A stretch of DNA of 64,000 nucleotides from Rhizobium sp. ASV20 (lineage in GTDB: Bacteria; Pseudomonadota; Alphaproteobacteria; Rhizobiales; Rhizobiaceae), in the NCBI RefSeq assembly GCF_016429015.1, contig NZ_JAELTU010000001.1, positions 62,001-126,000 on the forward strand, given 5' to 3'. The position numbers were made by a program, and so were the translations under genes. The notes beneath the pieces were generated by a model. That model made no database searches. It saw only the letters and a list, made by a program, of their open reading frames with translations, and was not told the origin of the DNA. Position 1 is the stretch's first letter, and every line of letters starts with the position of its first letter. This document shows positions 54,464 through 63,467 of this stretch, piece by piece.

Positions 54464-55444
54464 ATGAAAACCTTTGTTTCCGCCTTTGCCGGCCTGTTGG
54501 CCATCGCTCTTTTCTCCGGCACCGCAAACGCTGCCGATCTGGTCCTCTATACCAGCCAGCCGAATGCCGATGCACAGGCCACCGTCGATGGTTTCATGGC
54601 GGCCAATCCAGGCATCAAGGTCGATTGGGTTCGCGATGGCACACCGCAGATCATCGCCAAGCTGCAGGCTGAAATGCAAGCCGGTGCACCAGCCGCCGAC
54701 GTTTTGCTGATCGCCGATACCGTGACCCTCGAGCGTCTGAAGGAAGCGGGCAAGCTGCTCGCTTACAAGTCGCCGGAAGCCGCGAATTACGATGCCTCGC
54801 TTTATGACGCCGAAGGCTATTATTACTCCACGAAGCTGATCACGACCGGCATCGTCTACAACACGGCGGCCGCAATGAAGCCGGCAAGCTGGCAGGATCT
54901 GGTCAAGCCGGAAGCCAAGGGCCTTGTCGCCATGCCGAGCCCGCTTGCTTCGGGCGCTGCTCTCATTCACGCGCAGACGCTTGCCGGCGTCAGCAGCCTC
55001 GGCTGGGACTACTACAAGAACCTCGCCGAGAATGGCGCGATCGCTTCTGGCGGCAACGGTGCGGTGCTGAAGTCTGTCGCCTCCGGTGAGAAGGCCTATG
55101 GCATGATCGTCGACTACATGCCGATCCGCGAAAAGGCCAAGGGCGCTCCGCTTGAGTTCGTTTTCCCGAAGGAAGGCGTTTCGGCCGTTACCGAACCGGT
55201 CGGCATTCTCGCCAGCACGCAGCATGCCGATGCCGCCAAGAAGTTCGTCGATTACGTTCTCTCCGAAAAAGGCCAGGAAGGCTTCCTGAAACTCGGTTAT
55301 ATCCCGGCCCGCAATGGCACGCCGTTGCCGGAAGGCTTCCCGGCACGTGACAGCATCAAGCTTTTGCCGTTGAATGCAGCCGATGCTCTCAAGAATACGG
55401 ATCAGGACCTGAAGACCTTCTCCACATACTTCAAGTCGAAATAA
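54464..55444 (+). CDS. ABC transporter substrate-binding protein (COG1840/AfuA type)
   Basis: 326-aa periplasmic binding protein. The signal peptide ends at ANA (residues 1-23), and the mature start DLVLYTSQPNADAQATVDGF is typical of the COG1840 family. Members bind Fe3+, thiamine, phosphoglycerate or phosphonates. Other family segments are AADVLLIADTVTLERLKEAG and GILASTQHADAAKKFVDYVL. It is the first gene of an SBP-permease-ATPase series. The ligand cannot be read from sequence; iron and an organophosphate are the leading options. Confidence 0.87.
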   Translation: MKTFVSAFAGLLAIALFSGTANAADLVLYTSQPNADAQATVDGFMAANPGIKVDWVRDGTPQIIAKLQAEMQAGAPAADVLLIADTVTLERLKEAGKLLAYKSPEAANYDASLYDAEGYYYSTKLITTGIVYNTAAAMKPASWQDLVKPEAKGLVAMPSPLASGAALIHAQTLAGVSSLGWDYYKNLAENGAIASGGNGAVLKSVASGEKAYGMIVDYMPIREKAKGAPLEFVFPKEGVSAVTEPVGILASTQHADAAKKFVDYVLSEKGQEGFLKLGYIPARNGTPLPEGFPARDSIKLLPLNAADALKNTDQDLKTFSTYFKSK

Positions 55445-55461
55445 TCCGGCCCGGATTTTAG

Positions 55462-57156
55462 ATGTACTCACATATGCGTAGGGGGAACAGCCAGCCGGCC
55501 TGGCTGTTTCCTTTCGTTGTTGCCGTCGTTCTGCTGCTCAGCGTCCTGCCGCTGGCACGGCTGGCAATGGTCGGTGTCGAGGCGCTGCTGAGAGGCGGCT
55601 CCTATGAGGTCATCACCGATCCTGCGCTTTGGCGCTCGGCATGGTATACGATCGAAACGGCCTTGCTCGGCACGATCGTCTCTGTGGCTCTCGGCTGCCT
55701 CTTCGCATTCCTGCTGACTTTGACCGACCTTTCCGGCAGGGGTCTGTTCGGCTTCCTCTTCGTGCTGCCGATGATGATCCCGCCGCAGGTGACGGCGCTT
55801 GCCTGGGTGCAGATGTCCGGACCCTCAAGCCCATTGCTGAAAGCGTTGCATATCGCGCCGCCGCTCGGCTCGCCGCAGCCGCTTTATTCCATCGGCGGCA
55901 TTGCGTTGCTCTATGGCGTCCAGCATGCTCCGCTGGTCTATCTCGCGTTGCGCGCCGGTTTGATGGCGCTGCCGCGCGATGGTGTGGAGGCCGCGAGGCT
56001 CTCGGGCGCGTCCGGTCTGCGCGTCTTCCGGGATATCATTTTGCCTTTGTCTTTACCCGGCATCATCGCTGGCGCGGCAATCGCCTTCGTCTCCTCGATC
56101 GGCAATTTCGGCATTCCGGCGATCCTCGGTATACCGGCGTCGATCTACACCTTATCCACCCTGATCTTCACGAAGTTTTCCAGTTTCGGACCGCGCACCT
56201 TCGGCGATATCGCCGTGCTGTCGACGATGATCGCCGTCATTGCGGTTGCCGGTCTTGCCGTGCAGGGCAGGGCCTTGAAGGGGCGCGACTATCGCATCAT
56301 CGGCATTTCCGGTGCGACCGCTGCCTTTTCGCTTGGCCGCTGGCGTTATCTTGCCTTGCCGGTGCTCTGCGCCATCCTGTTCGTGATGCTCGTCGCGCCC
56401 TTTCTGGCGTTGGTCGCCGGCGCGCTGGTGCCGACCTATGGTGTGCCTTTGACCTTTAAGACGGCATCGCTGAACGCGTTTACTGAAATCCTGTTTCGGC
56501 AAACGATCACGCGAACCGCCTTTTCCAATTCGCTGTTCCTGGCGGGCATGACGTCACTCGGTCTCCTGCTGGTGACAGTGCTTGCCGCCTATGCTCTGAC
56601 GCGGCGCAAGGACATGCTGAGCCGCATCGTCAGCGGCATGATCGAGATCCCCTATGCGCTTCCGGGCATCATCATTGCCGTCTGCTTCATTCTGGTGTTT
56701 GCTGCGCCCCTGCCGATCCTCAACGTCACGCTCTACGGTACGATCTGGATTATCCTGCTTGCCTATTTCTCTGCTTACTTTGCCGTCAGCCTGAAACCAG
56801 TCATGAGTGCGTTCCTTCAACTCGATCCGGCGCTGGAGGAGGCGGCTCGGCTTTCAGGGGCGGGCTTTTACCGCCGGCTTCTCGACATCATCGTGCCTCT
56901 GATCGCGCCTGCGGCCGGTGCATCGGTAATTCTCGTTTTCCTGATCGCCTGCAACGAATTGACGGTTTCGGCGCTGTTATGGTCGGCCGGCACCCAGACG
57001 CTCGGCGTCGTCATCTACAATCTCGACGATGGCGGCAGCGCAGATCTGGCCTCCGCCATGTCGGTTATCGTCATCGCCATGGTTGTTGTCATGATGGTGG
57101 TTCTGGAACTCATGGCCAAGCGCCTGCCGAAGGGAGTTGTGCCTTGGCGAAGCTGA
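55462..57156 (+). CDS. ABC transporter permease, fused two-domain (FbpB-like)
   Basis: 564-aa inner-membrane protein with about twelve membrane segments in two homologous halves, as in FbpB and other Fe3+/thiamine-type permeases. Each half has the EAA loop that contacts the ATPase: DGVEAARLSGASGLRVFRDI in the first and PALEEAARLSGAGFYRRLLD in the second. It follows the binding-protein gene by 17 bases and overlaps the ATPase gene by 13. Confidence 0.9.
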   Translation: MYSHMRRGNSQPAWLFPFVVAVVLLLSVLPLARLAMVGVEALLRGGSYEVITDPALWRSAWYTIETALLGTIVSVALGCLFAFLLTLTDLSGRGLFGFLFVLPMMIPPQVTALAWVQMSGPSSPLLKALHIAPPLGSPQPLYSIGGIALLYGVQHAPLVYLALRAGLMALPRDGVEAARLSGASGLRVFRDIILPLSLPGIIAGAAIAFVSSIGNFGIPAILGIPASIYTLSTLIFTKFSSFGPRTFGDIAVLSTMIAVIAVAGLAVQGRALKGRDYRIIGISGATAAFSLGRWRYLALPVLCAILFVMLVAPFLALVAGALVPTYGVPLTFKTASLNAFTEILFRQTITRTAFSNSLFLAGMTSLGLLLVTVLAAYALTRRKDMLSRIVSGMIEIPYALPGIIIAVCFILVFAAPLPILNVTLYGTIWIILLAYFSAYFAVSLKPVMSAFLQLDPALEEAARLSGAGFYRRLLDIIVPLIAPAAGASVILVFLIACNELTVSALLWSAGTQTLGVVIYNLDDGGSADLASAMSVIVIAMVVVMMVVLELMAKRLPKGVVPWRS

Positions 57157-58175
57157 TCCTCAATCATATCAGCAAGGATTTCGGCACGGGAGGACGTGCT
57201 GCCGTCAATGCCTTGTCGCTCGACGTGCGCGAGGGGGGCTTCCTGGCCCTGCTCGGTCCATCCGGCTGCGGCAAGACGACGGTTCTCAGGATGATTGCCG
57301 GCTTCGAGCAACCGACGGATGGGTCCATCCATCTCGGCGAGCGCTTGCTGGCGGATGCCGCAACCATGCTGCCACCGGAACGGCGCAATATGGCGATGGT
57401 GTTCCAGTCCTACGCGCTCTGGCCGCATATGAACGTTGCCGACAATGTCGGATATCCCTTGAAGGTGCGTGGCATCTCCGGCGAACGCTACCGTGAAAAA
57501 GTGCGCGAGGCGCTCGCGACCGTACGTCTTGCTGATTATGCGGAGCGGCGACCCGCCGATCTTTCCGGTGGCCAGCGGCAGCGCGTGGCCCTTGCGCGCT
57601 GCCTGGTGACATCGCCCGACGTGGTGCTCCTCGACGAGCCGCTTGCCAATCTGGATCGGCACCTGAAGAAGGAGATGGAGGAAACCTTTCGCGAGTTTCA
57701 CCAACGCTCCGGTGCCACCATGGTTTATGTCACACACGACCAGAGCGAGGCCATGGCGCTTGCGACCGATGTTGCCGTCATGTCAGAGGGACGGCTGTTG
57801 CAGGTGGCGCCGCCGGCGGAAATCTATGCACGCCCCGAAGGGACAATGGTCGGCGGCCTTGTCGGGCAGGGCGCCATTCTGTCGCTCCCTTTTGCCGATG
57901 GTGGGCTGCGCCGCATCGACTGGCCGTCCTTCCGAGGCCTGTGGGACAACCGGGCGGACGGCCCGGCGCGCGCGGATATTCTCGTGCGGCCCGAGGATGT
58001 GATTGCCGATGCGGCAGGCATTTGCTGCCGGGTTGTTTCCGTTCTCTATGAGGGCGAGCGCTATGCGCTGAGGCTATCAATGCCGGATGGGCAGGTACTG
58101 CGCGCCTATAGTCGCGAGCCGGTTACCGCGGGCGAGGACTTTCCGGTTGCCATCCGCTCTGCATGGCGGCTTTGA
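57144..58175 (+). CDS. ABC transporter ATP-binding protein
   Basis: 343-aa ATPase. Walker A is LLGPSGCGKTTVLRMIAG, the Q-loop is VFQSYALWPH, the signature is DLSGGQRQRVALARCL, and Walker B is VVLLDEPLANLD followed by the H-loop TMVYVTHDQSEAMALATD. A C-terminal TOBE-like domain (about 240-343) may be regulatory. The start is TTG 57144 with AGGGAG at 57131-57136, overlapping the permease end. Confidence 0.9.
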   Translation: MAKLILNHISKDFGTGGRAAVNALSLDVREGGFLALLGPSGCGKTTVLRMIAGFEQPTDGSIHLGERLLADAATMLPPERRNMAMVFQSYALWPHMNVADNVGYPLKVRGISGERYREKVREALATVRLADYAERRPADLSGGQRQRVALARCLVTSPDVVLLDEPLANLDRHLKKEMEETFREFHQRSGATMVYVTHDQSEAMALATDVAVMSEGRLLQVAPPAEIYARPEGTMVGGLVGQGAILSLPFADGGLRRIDWPSFRGLWDNRADGPARADILVRPEDVIADAAGICCRVVSVLYEGERYALRLSMPDGQVLRAYSREPVTAGEDFPVAIRSAWRL

Positions 58176-58253
58176 GTGGACAAGGGACAAGATGGTTGTT
58201 CCCTGCCGCCTCCTATGATTGATTTGCTTCGACGTCACGAAGGGGAGTCGCGT

Positions 58254-59249
58254 ATGTCCGATCATAGTTTTCCGATTTTCGATCTCGGCGCCTTTGAGGC
58301 TGCCGACCATAACGAGAAACAGCGGCTTGGCGCAGAAGTGGATCGGATATGCCGTTCGACCGGCTTCCTGGCAATTGCCAATCACGGCGTCACCGATGCT
58401 GTCATCGATCAGATTTGGAAGAAGACGCAGGCATTCTTCGATCTGCCGCCCGAGACGAAGCAGCGCGCCAAGACGCTCTATCCGGGCTATCCTTACGGCT
58501 ATCTCGGGCCGGGCACGGAGGCGCTTGCAAAATCGCGCAATGTCGACACGCCGCCGGACCTGAAGGAAAGTTTCAACGGCGGTCCGCTTTCCGTTCCCAC
58601 AGGGATGAGCGATCCGGACGCGCTCGGCTTTTGTTATGCCGCCACCATCTGGCCGGAGGGGCCTGATGGATTCGTGGAAGCGTGGAAGGCCTATTACCGA
58701 GCGATGGAGGATCTGGCAGCGCGCATCATGCGTGTATTCGCAACCGCACTCGGTCTTGATGAGCATTTCTTCGATTCCTACGTGGATGCTCCGATTAGTG
58801 CGTTGCGCGCGTTGAACTATCCCGAGCAGCATGTGCCACCACAACCGGGCCAGCTTCGTGCGGGCACGCATACCGATTACGGCAGTCTGACGATCCTCCT
58901 GCCGCAGCCAGGCTCGAAGGGGCTCGAGATCATCGCGCCTGATGGCAACTGGACGCCGGTGCCGCCGGTGGAAGGGGCGTTCGTTATCAATATCGGCGAT
59001 CTGATGGCGCTTTGGACCAACGATCGCTGGGTTTCCACGGTGCATCGCGTCGTCAATCCGCCGCCGGAAGACGGTGGCATGCAACGGCGGCAGTCCCTTG
59101 CCTTCTTCCACCAGCCGAACTGGTTTGCCGAGATCGCCTGCCTTCCGTCTTGCCTGAATGAAGGCGACGAGCCGAAATATGCTCCTGTTCTTTCCGGCCC
59201 GTATCTGATGGGCAAGTTCAAGTCGACCGTTAATGCCAAAGCCGGCTGA
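58254..59249 (+). CDS. 2-oxoglutarate/Fe(II) oxygenase, isopenicillin-N-synthase-like
   Basis: 331-aa dioxygenase. The N-terminal DIOX_N segment has FPIFDLGAFEAADHNEK and GFLAIANHGVTDAVID. The Fe(II) ligands are His and Asp in GTHTDYGSLTIL and His in WVSTVHRVVNPP, with the oxoglutarate-binding Arg in RRQSLAFFHQP. It lies 78 bases after the importer ATPase on the same strand, so it may act on the imported compound. The substrate is unknown. Confidence 0.88.
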   Translation: MSDHSFPIFDLGAFEAADHNEKQRLGAEVDRICRSTGFLAIANHGVTDAVIDQIWKKTQAFFDLPPETKQRAKTLYPGYPYGYLGPGTEALAKSRNVDTPPDLKESFNGGPLSVPTGMSDPDALGFCYAATIWPEGPDGFVEAWKAYYRAMEDLAARIMRVFATALGLDEHFFDSYVDAPISALRALNYPEQHVPPQPGQLRAGTHTDYGSLTILLPQPGSKGLEIIAPDGNWTPVPPVEGAFVINIGDLMALWTNDRWVSTVHRVVNPPPEDGGMQRRQSLAFFHQPNWFAEIACLPSCLNEGDEPKYAPVLSGPYLMGKFKSTVNAKAG

Positions 59250-59297
59250 GTGAACTAATAAGCCGGCTCACAGTCTTCTCGTAAATTGGAATGCTTC

Positions 59298-60413
59298 ATG
59301 TCCCTGCGTCTTGCGACATTCAATGTCGAAAACCTTCTGACCCGTTTCGATTACACCGGTTTTCGCAATCAGCTGCGGCAGGATCGCGTATTGCAGCTCT
59401 TCGATGTCCGCAACGAAGAGGTCTATCAGCAGCTGGAAGCGGCGCGCGTGGTCGCCGCGACCGACGACACCAGGCAGATGACGGCGCTTGCGATCGCTGA
59501 CGCCGATGCCGACATCATTTGTCTGCAGGAAGTAGACAACATGGCCGCGCTGCAGGCCTTCGAATATGGCTATCTCTACCGTATGGTGGGTAACGGCTAT
59601 CGCCAGAAATATCTGATCGAAGGCAACGACAGCCGTGGTATCGATGTCGCTGTGATGATGCGCGAGGAGACGCGCGACGGCCAGCCGATCGTGCTCAATG
59701 ACATCAAGAGTCACGCCATGGTGACTTACGGCGATTTTGGGCTTTTCAACGATGAGCTGGCGGAGCTCGGTCATCACGCGGAAGACAAGATCTTCAAGCG
59801 CGATTGCCTCGAACTCCATCTTCATATCGGTGGCGTGCCGTTTTCTCTCTATGTGGTCCATCTCAAATCGATGGGGCCGGCACGGGAAGGAATGGATGGG
59901 CGTCAAGCGACCATGCCGATCCGCCGCGCCGAGACGATGGCGGTCCGCCGCATCATCGAAAATCGCTTTGGTGTCGGCCATACGGCAACGAAAAACTTCG
60001 CTATCTGCGGCGACATGAACGACTATCAGGAGTGGATAGACGTCATCGGCACTCGCCGCACCGGTTATCGTTTCGAGCCACGCACCGAGGATAATGAAAG
60101 CGCACTCGACATTTTCAGCCATGACGGCTTCGTGGAAAACGTCACGCGGCGGCGCAACGAATTGGATCGCTGGACGCTCTACCATGCCCGCGGACCGCAG
60201 GAGCAGCGGCTCTGCCAGCTTGACTATATCTGGCTGTCTCCGGCGCTGGCGCGTACGAATGCGACGCGTGCTCCCGACATCGTCCGGGCGGGACAGCCTT
60301 TCCGCACCATATTCCCTCCGGGGCAGGAGGTAGGGCGCTATCCGCGCGTCGGCTGGGATCGGCCGAAAGCCTCGGACCATTGCCCCGTCGTCATGACATT
60401 GGATTTGATATGA
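59298..60413 (+). CDS. Endonuclease/exonuclease/phosphatase family protein
   Basis: 371-aa EEP-fold metal-dependent phosphoesterase. Motifs are LATFNVENLLTRFD (Asn), IICLQEVDNM (metal-binding Glu), VHLKS, CGDMND (Asp/Asn) and the final SDHCPVVM (catalytic His). There is no signal peptide, so it is probably cytoplasmic. Its stop overlaps the NUDIX start (ATGA), coupling a phosphodiesterase-like and a pyrophosphatase-like enzyme downstream of an importer. Confidence 0.85.
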   Translation: MSLRLATFNVENLLTRFDYTGFRNQLRQDRVLQLFDVRNEEVYQQLEAARVVAATDDTRQMTALAIADADADIICLQEVDNMAALQAFEYGYLYRMVGNGYRQKYLIEGNDSRGIDVAVMMREETRDGQPIVLNDIKSHAMVTYGDFGLFNDELAELGHHAEDKIFKRDCLELHLHIGGVPFSLYVVHLKSMGPAREGMDGRQATMPIRRAETMAVRRIIENRFGVGHTATKNFAICGDMNDYQEWIDVIGTRRTGYRFEPRTEDNESALDIFSHDGFVENVTRRRNELDRWTLYHARGPQEQRLCQLDYIWLSPALARTNATRAPDIVRAGQPFRTIFPPGQEVGRYPRVGWDRPKASDHCPVVMTLDLI

Positions 60414-61147
60414 CCGTTTCAGAACAGAACGACATGGCCGGCTGGCCGCCGGAAGGCACCGTGTTTCCGGTTTCCCACATCGATCTCTCCGTTTTGCCTG
60501 GCGAGCATCCCTTCCATCTGCGTGAGCTGGCCGCAGTGCGGGAGAACTGGGCGAGGGAGGTTCTTGTCAATCCTGCGCTTTACGACGGCCGCATGGTGTT
60601 CCAGCATCATGTGTCGATCCGGGATGGGGCCGTGAAAGGCGAAGCCTATATCACGCCGTTTTCCACCTTCCTCTGGTGGCGCAAGCAAAGAGCTCTCGGC
60701 GGTTTTCACCTCTTTGCCTTTGCCGTGGCGATTTCGTCCGACGGAGCAATGATTGCAATCCGCATGGCGCCGCACACGGCCAATCCCGGTCAGGTCTATT
60801 GTGCTGCCGGATCGATGGATGAGAGCGATATTGTCGACGGGTACTGTGATGTCGAAGGCAACATGCGTCGCGAGGTTCTGGAGGAGACGGGCCTGGATCT
60901 GAACGATGCGGTTGCTGAACCCGGCTATTACGGCACACATATCAGCCGTTCGGTCACCCTTTTTCGTATTTTTCGTTTCCCATGGACGGCTGATGATATG
61001 CTGCGGAAGATCGAGGCGCATATGCTGGTTTCCGAAGAGGACGAGGTCGACGGCGCTGTCGCCATTCGTTCGGCCGATCCGTCCGCGCATCACTATAGCG
61101 CGGCGATGTTGCCAATCCTCGCCTGGTACTTCGGCGGAGATAAATAG
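60410..61147 (+). CDS. NUDIX hydrolase
   Basis: 245-aa protein of the NUDIX superfamily. The helix REVLEETGLDL is the REUxEExGU half of the Nudix box, but the N-terminal glycine (AAGSMDE) is further away than the canonical 5-7 residue spacing, so the box carries an insertion. The first about 90 residues are an extra domain. NUDIX enzymes cleave nucleoside diphosphate-X compounds. It is translationally coupled to the EEP gene. Confidence 0.82.
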   Translation: MTVSEQNDMAGWPPEGTVFPVSHIDLSVLPGEHPFHLRELAAVRENWAREVLVNPALYDGRMVFQHHVSIRDGAVKGEAYITPFSTFLWWRKQRALGGFHLFAFAVAISSDGAMIAIRMAPHTANPGQVYCAAGSMDESDIVDGYCDVEGNMRREVLEETGLDLNDAVAEPGYYGTHISRSVTLFRIFRFPWTADDMLRKIEAHMLVSEEDEVDGAVAIRSADPSAHHYSAAMLPILAWYFGGDK

Positions 61148-61215
61148 GTTGGGCTTGCGCTGGAGTCGCTTGCCGGTATGAATAATTAAGTGCGGAAGCG
61201 TGAATGGAGGCAGGT

Positions 61216-62133
61216 TTGGCGCGCGAATACAGTATTTATGATGTGTTCACCGACAGCAAGCTGGCGGGAAACCCCCTTGCAATCATCTTTGATGCTGAGG
61301 GCTTGAGCGACGAGGCGATGCAGGCGATTGCCCGGGAGATGAATCTCTCCGAGACGGTGTTTGTTCTGCCGCCGCAGAATCCTGCGCATACCGCAAACCT
61401 GCGCATTTTCACGCCTGGCCGCGAGTTGCCTTTTGCCGGTCATCCTACGGTCGGAACGGCGATTGCGCTTGCGGAGAGGACACATGCCAGCCACGGCGGC
61501 GATCTTGATCTCGTTTCCGTGCTGGACGAGCGTGTCGGTCCCGTCCGCTGCGCCATCAAGCTGCGCCAGAACAAGGCAAGTTTTGCGGAGTTTGATCTGC
61601 CGAGGAAGTCGCAGCAGATTCCCTTGCCGCTTGACAGGGCTGATATTGCCAATGCGCTCAGCCTGAAGATTACGGAGATCGGTTTCGAGAACCATGTCCC
61701 ATCCATCTGGAGCGCCGGCGTGCCGTTCCTTCTGGTGCCGGTGCATGATGTTGGCGCTGCCGAAAGGCTGGAGTTCGATCTGCAGCTTTGGGAAAAGACG
61801 GTTCCTTTTGTGGATGGCGCACTCGCTTCCGCCTTCGTTTATTGCCGCGGCGGCGTCAATCATATCGCCAAGTTTCATGCCCGCATGTTTCCCGTGGGGA
61901 TGGGCATTGTCGAGGATCCGGCAACCGGCTCAGCCGTGGCGGCGCTCTCCGGAGCCATCAATCAATTTGACGGGCTGCCGGATGGGCATCATCCAGTGAT
62001 CGTCGAGCAGGGAATCGAGATGGGCCGCCCTTCACTGATTCACCTTCATCTCGATGTCGATGGCGGCCAGATTGCCAATGCCCGTATTGGCGGGCAGGCT
62101 GTGCGTATTGCCTCTGGAACTCTTGAGCTTTGA
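61216..62133 (+). CDS. PhzF family isomerase-like protein
   Basis: 305-aa protein with the diaminopimelate-epimerase-like double fold. It starts YSIYDVFTDSKLAGNPLAI, carries the conserved Glu in EMNLSETVFVLPP, FTPGRELPFAGHPTVGTA, and the later GIVEDPATGSAVAALSG. PhzF isomerises a phenazine precursor, but most relatives have unknown substrates. TTG 61216 is chosen because GGAGG (61206-61210) lies 5 bases before it; ATG 61204 would put that site inside the gene. Confidence 0.85.
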   Translation: MAREYSIYDVFTDSKLAGNPLAIIFDAEGLSDEAMQAIAREMNLSETVFVLPPQNPAHTANLRIFTPGRELPFAGHPTVGTAIALAERTHASHGGDLDLVSVLDERVGPVRCAIKLRQNKASFAEFDLPRKSQQIPLPLDRADIANALSLKITEIGFENHVPSIWSAGVPFLLVPVHDVGAAERLEFDLQLWEKTVPFVDGALASAFVYCRGGVNHIAKFHARMFPVGMGIVEDPATGSAVAALSGAINQFDGLPDGHHPVIVEQGIEMGRPSLIHLHLDVDGGQIANARIGGQAVRIASGTLEL

Positions 62134-62201
62134 TTTTAAAGCGTTTTCGGCGGCCGTCGAAATTTTTTTGAGAAATTATCAAAGAAAATTCGTCTGGCCG
62201 C

Positions 62202-62230
62202 TGGACAATCAAACCGATCCTATTTATATG
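62202..62230 (+). promoter_or_regulatory. Promoter of tRNA-Lys
   Basis: TGGACA (62202-62207), a 17-base spacer and TATATG (62225-62230) are placed 27 bases before the tRNA, a good sigma-70-type match. Confidence 0.6.
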
Positions 62231-62257
62231 CCCGGTCACGCCGCCAGCAAGCGGTAC

Positions 62258-62333
<76 letters not shown>

Positions 62334-62673
62334 AAAACCTCTTGAAATTGTTGAATAATATCAAAATTGTCAAAGGTTTTCGGCTGCGCGCATTTTGCAG
62401 GAATTGCGCCGTTTTACATTGCACGTTCCGTTGTTGCTCTTGAAAGCCACTGGTTCGGTCCTGGCTCGGTCTCATCATGATATCATCGCATCCCAGGTCC
62501 GATTTGATCGCTCCGTTTTCGCCTCGATGCATGGCACCGACGGCAGGTTGACACAGCCGCGACGATCCAGCTGCAAAGTCGCCAGGACCGATAATGGCTT
62601 CGGATTACAACAAGACTTAACGGCCTTCCGCTAGATTGCTGGAAATATTTTTCCGGGCGAGGGAGGCCTGACG
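62334..62673. other. Intergenic region after tRNA-Lys
   Basis: No integrase, direct repeat of the tRNA 3' end or convincing gene was seen, although tRNA-Lys genes are common integration sites. A frame on the minus strand crosses the tRNA and is spurious. Confidence 0.5.
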
Positions 62674-62898
62674 ATGGACGGGGTCATCAGTTTTCTAAAG
62701 ATTGCCGTGGCTATCGTCACAAGCCTGGTCATCTTGGTATTCATCGGTCTGATCGTTGTAGCCCAGATCGGCTGCCCAATTCAGAAATGTACCGGCCCCG
62801 ACGGCGATATTTGGATGATGCCACTTTTCTTTAGCATTGCCGGGATTCCCGCTGCGCTTATCCTGGCTGCGATGATTGTCTTCAACCGCCGCCGCTAA
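62674..62898 (+). CDS. Small two-helix membrane protein
   Basis: 74-aa hypothetical protein. Membrane segments lie at about 8-30 (VAIVTSLVILVFIGLIVVAQ) and 48-68 (FSIAGIPAALILAAMIVF), ending in NRRRR-like positive charges (FNRRR). Between them is a short loop with two cysteines (GCPIQKCTG). GGGAGG lies 8 bases before the ATG. The function is unknown. Confidence 0.65.
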   Translation: MDGVISFLKIAVAIVTSLVILVFIGLIVVAQIGCPIQKCTGPDGDIWMMPLFFSIAGIPAALILAAMIVFNRRR

Positions 62899-63066
62899 GC
62901 GATTTGTACGCAGCCCGCGGCTGCCGTGACTTTGGTCGCCGACCGCCCGCCTCAGTCGACATGCCTGTCATGCGAGCCGTCTCTCTGGCCGGTTATGTGC
63001 ATGGCGAGCAACTCTGTTCCGCACATCGGCTTCGGCTCAGATGGGTTGTCGATACGAGACCAAGTG

Positions 63067-63189
63067 TCAGCGGAGGTGTAGCAAGAAGATCGTCGGTGCT
63101 GCCAGGGATATAGTGAAGAGGAACAGAGAAATCCCATATTTAAGCTTCTGTATTCGCCGTGTCCTGTTGCCGTCCCAATCATATTTCAT
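63067..63189 (-). CDS. Possible 40-aa membrane peptide
   Basis: A short frame encodes MKYDWDGNRTRRIQKLKYG followed by a hydrophobic stretch (residues about 20-37) ending HLR. The positive N-terminus plus one membrane helix is typical of real small membrane proteins, and CGGAG lies upstream, though 12 bases from the ATG. Apart from this, the 568-base gap before the last gene holds nothing clear. Confidence 0.38.
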   Translation of the reverse strand: MKYDWDGNRTRRIQKLKYGISLFLFTISLAAPTIFLLHLR

Positions 63190-63467
63190 GCCTATATTTC
63201 TCCGTGTGCAGACTTAGATCTGTAGGAGATATGGTCTCACTCGTCGTTTGCGCGAAGCTTGTGATGGAAATACGTGGAAACATGAAGGAAACACATGTCT
63301 CCATGCAATCATACATGCAAGCAACCGCGGATCTTCTATTTGCAAGGATGCAGAACCATTTCGTCGGGATCGATGCGATATTCTGGAGAACAGGAGGTGT
63401 TGCGCGATCGAATATTCCGCGGACGATCTTCCTTAGCTATAACGCGTCGCAAAGACGTGGAGGGATG

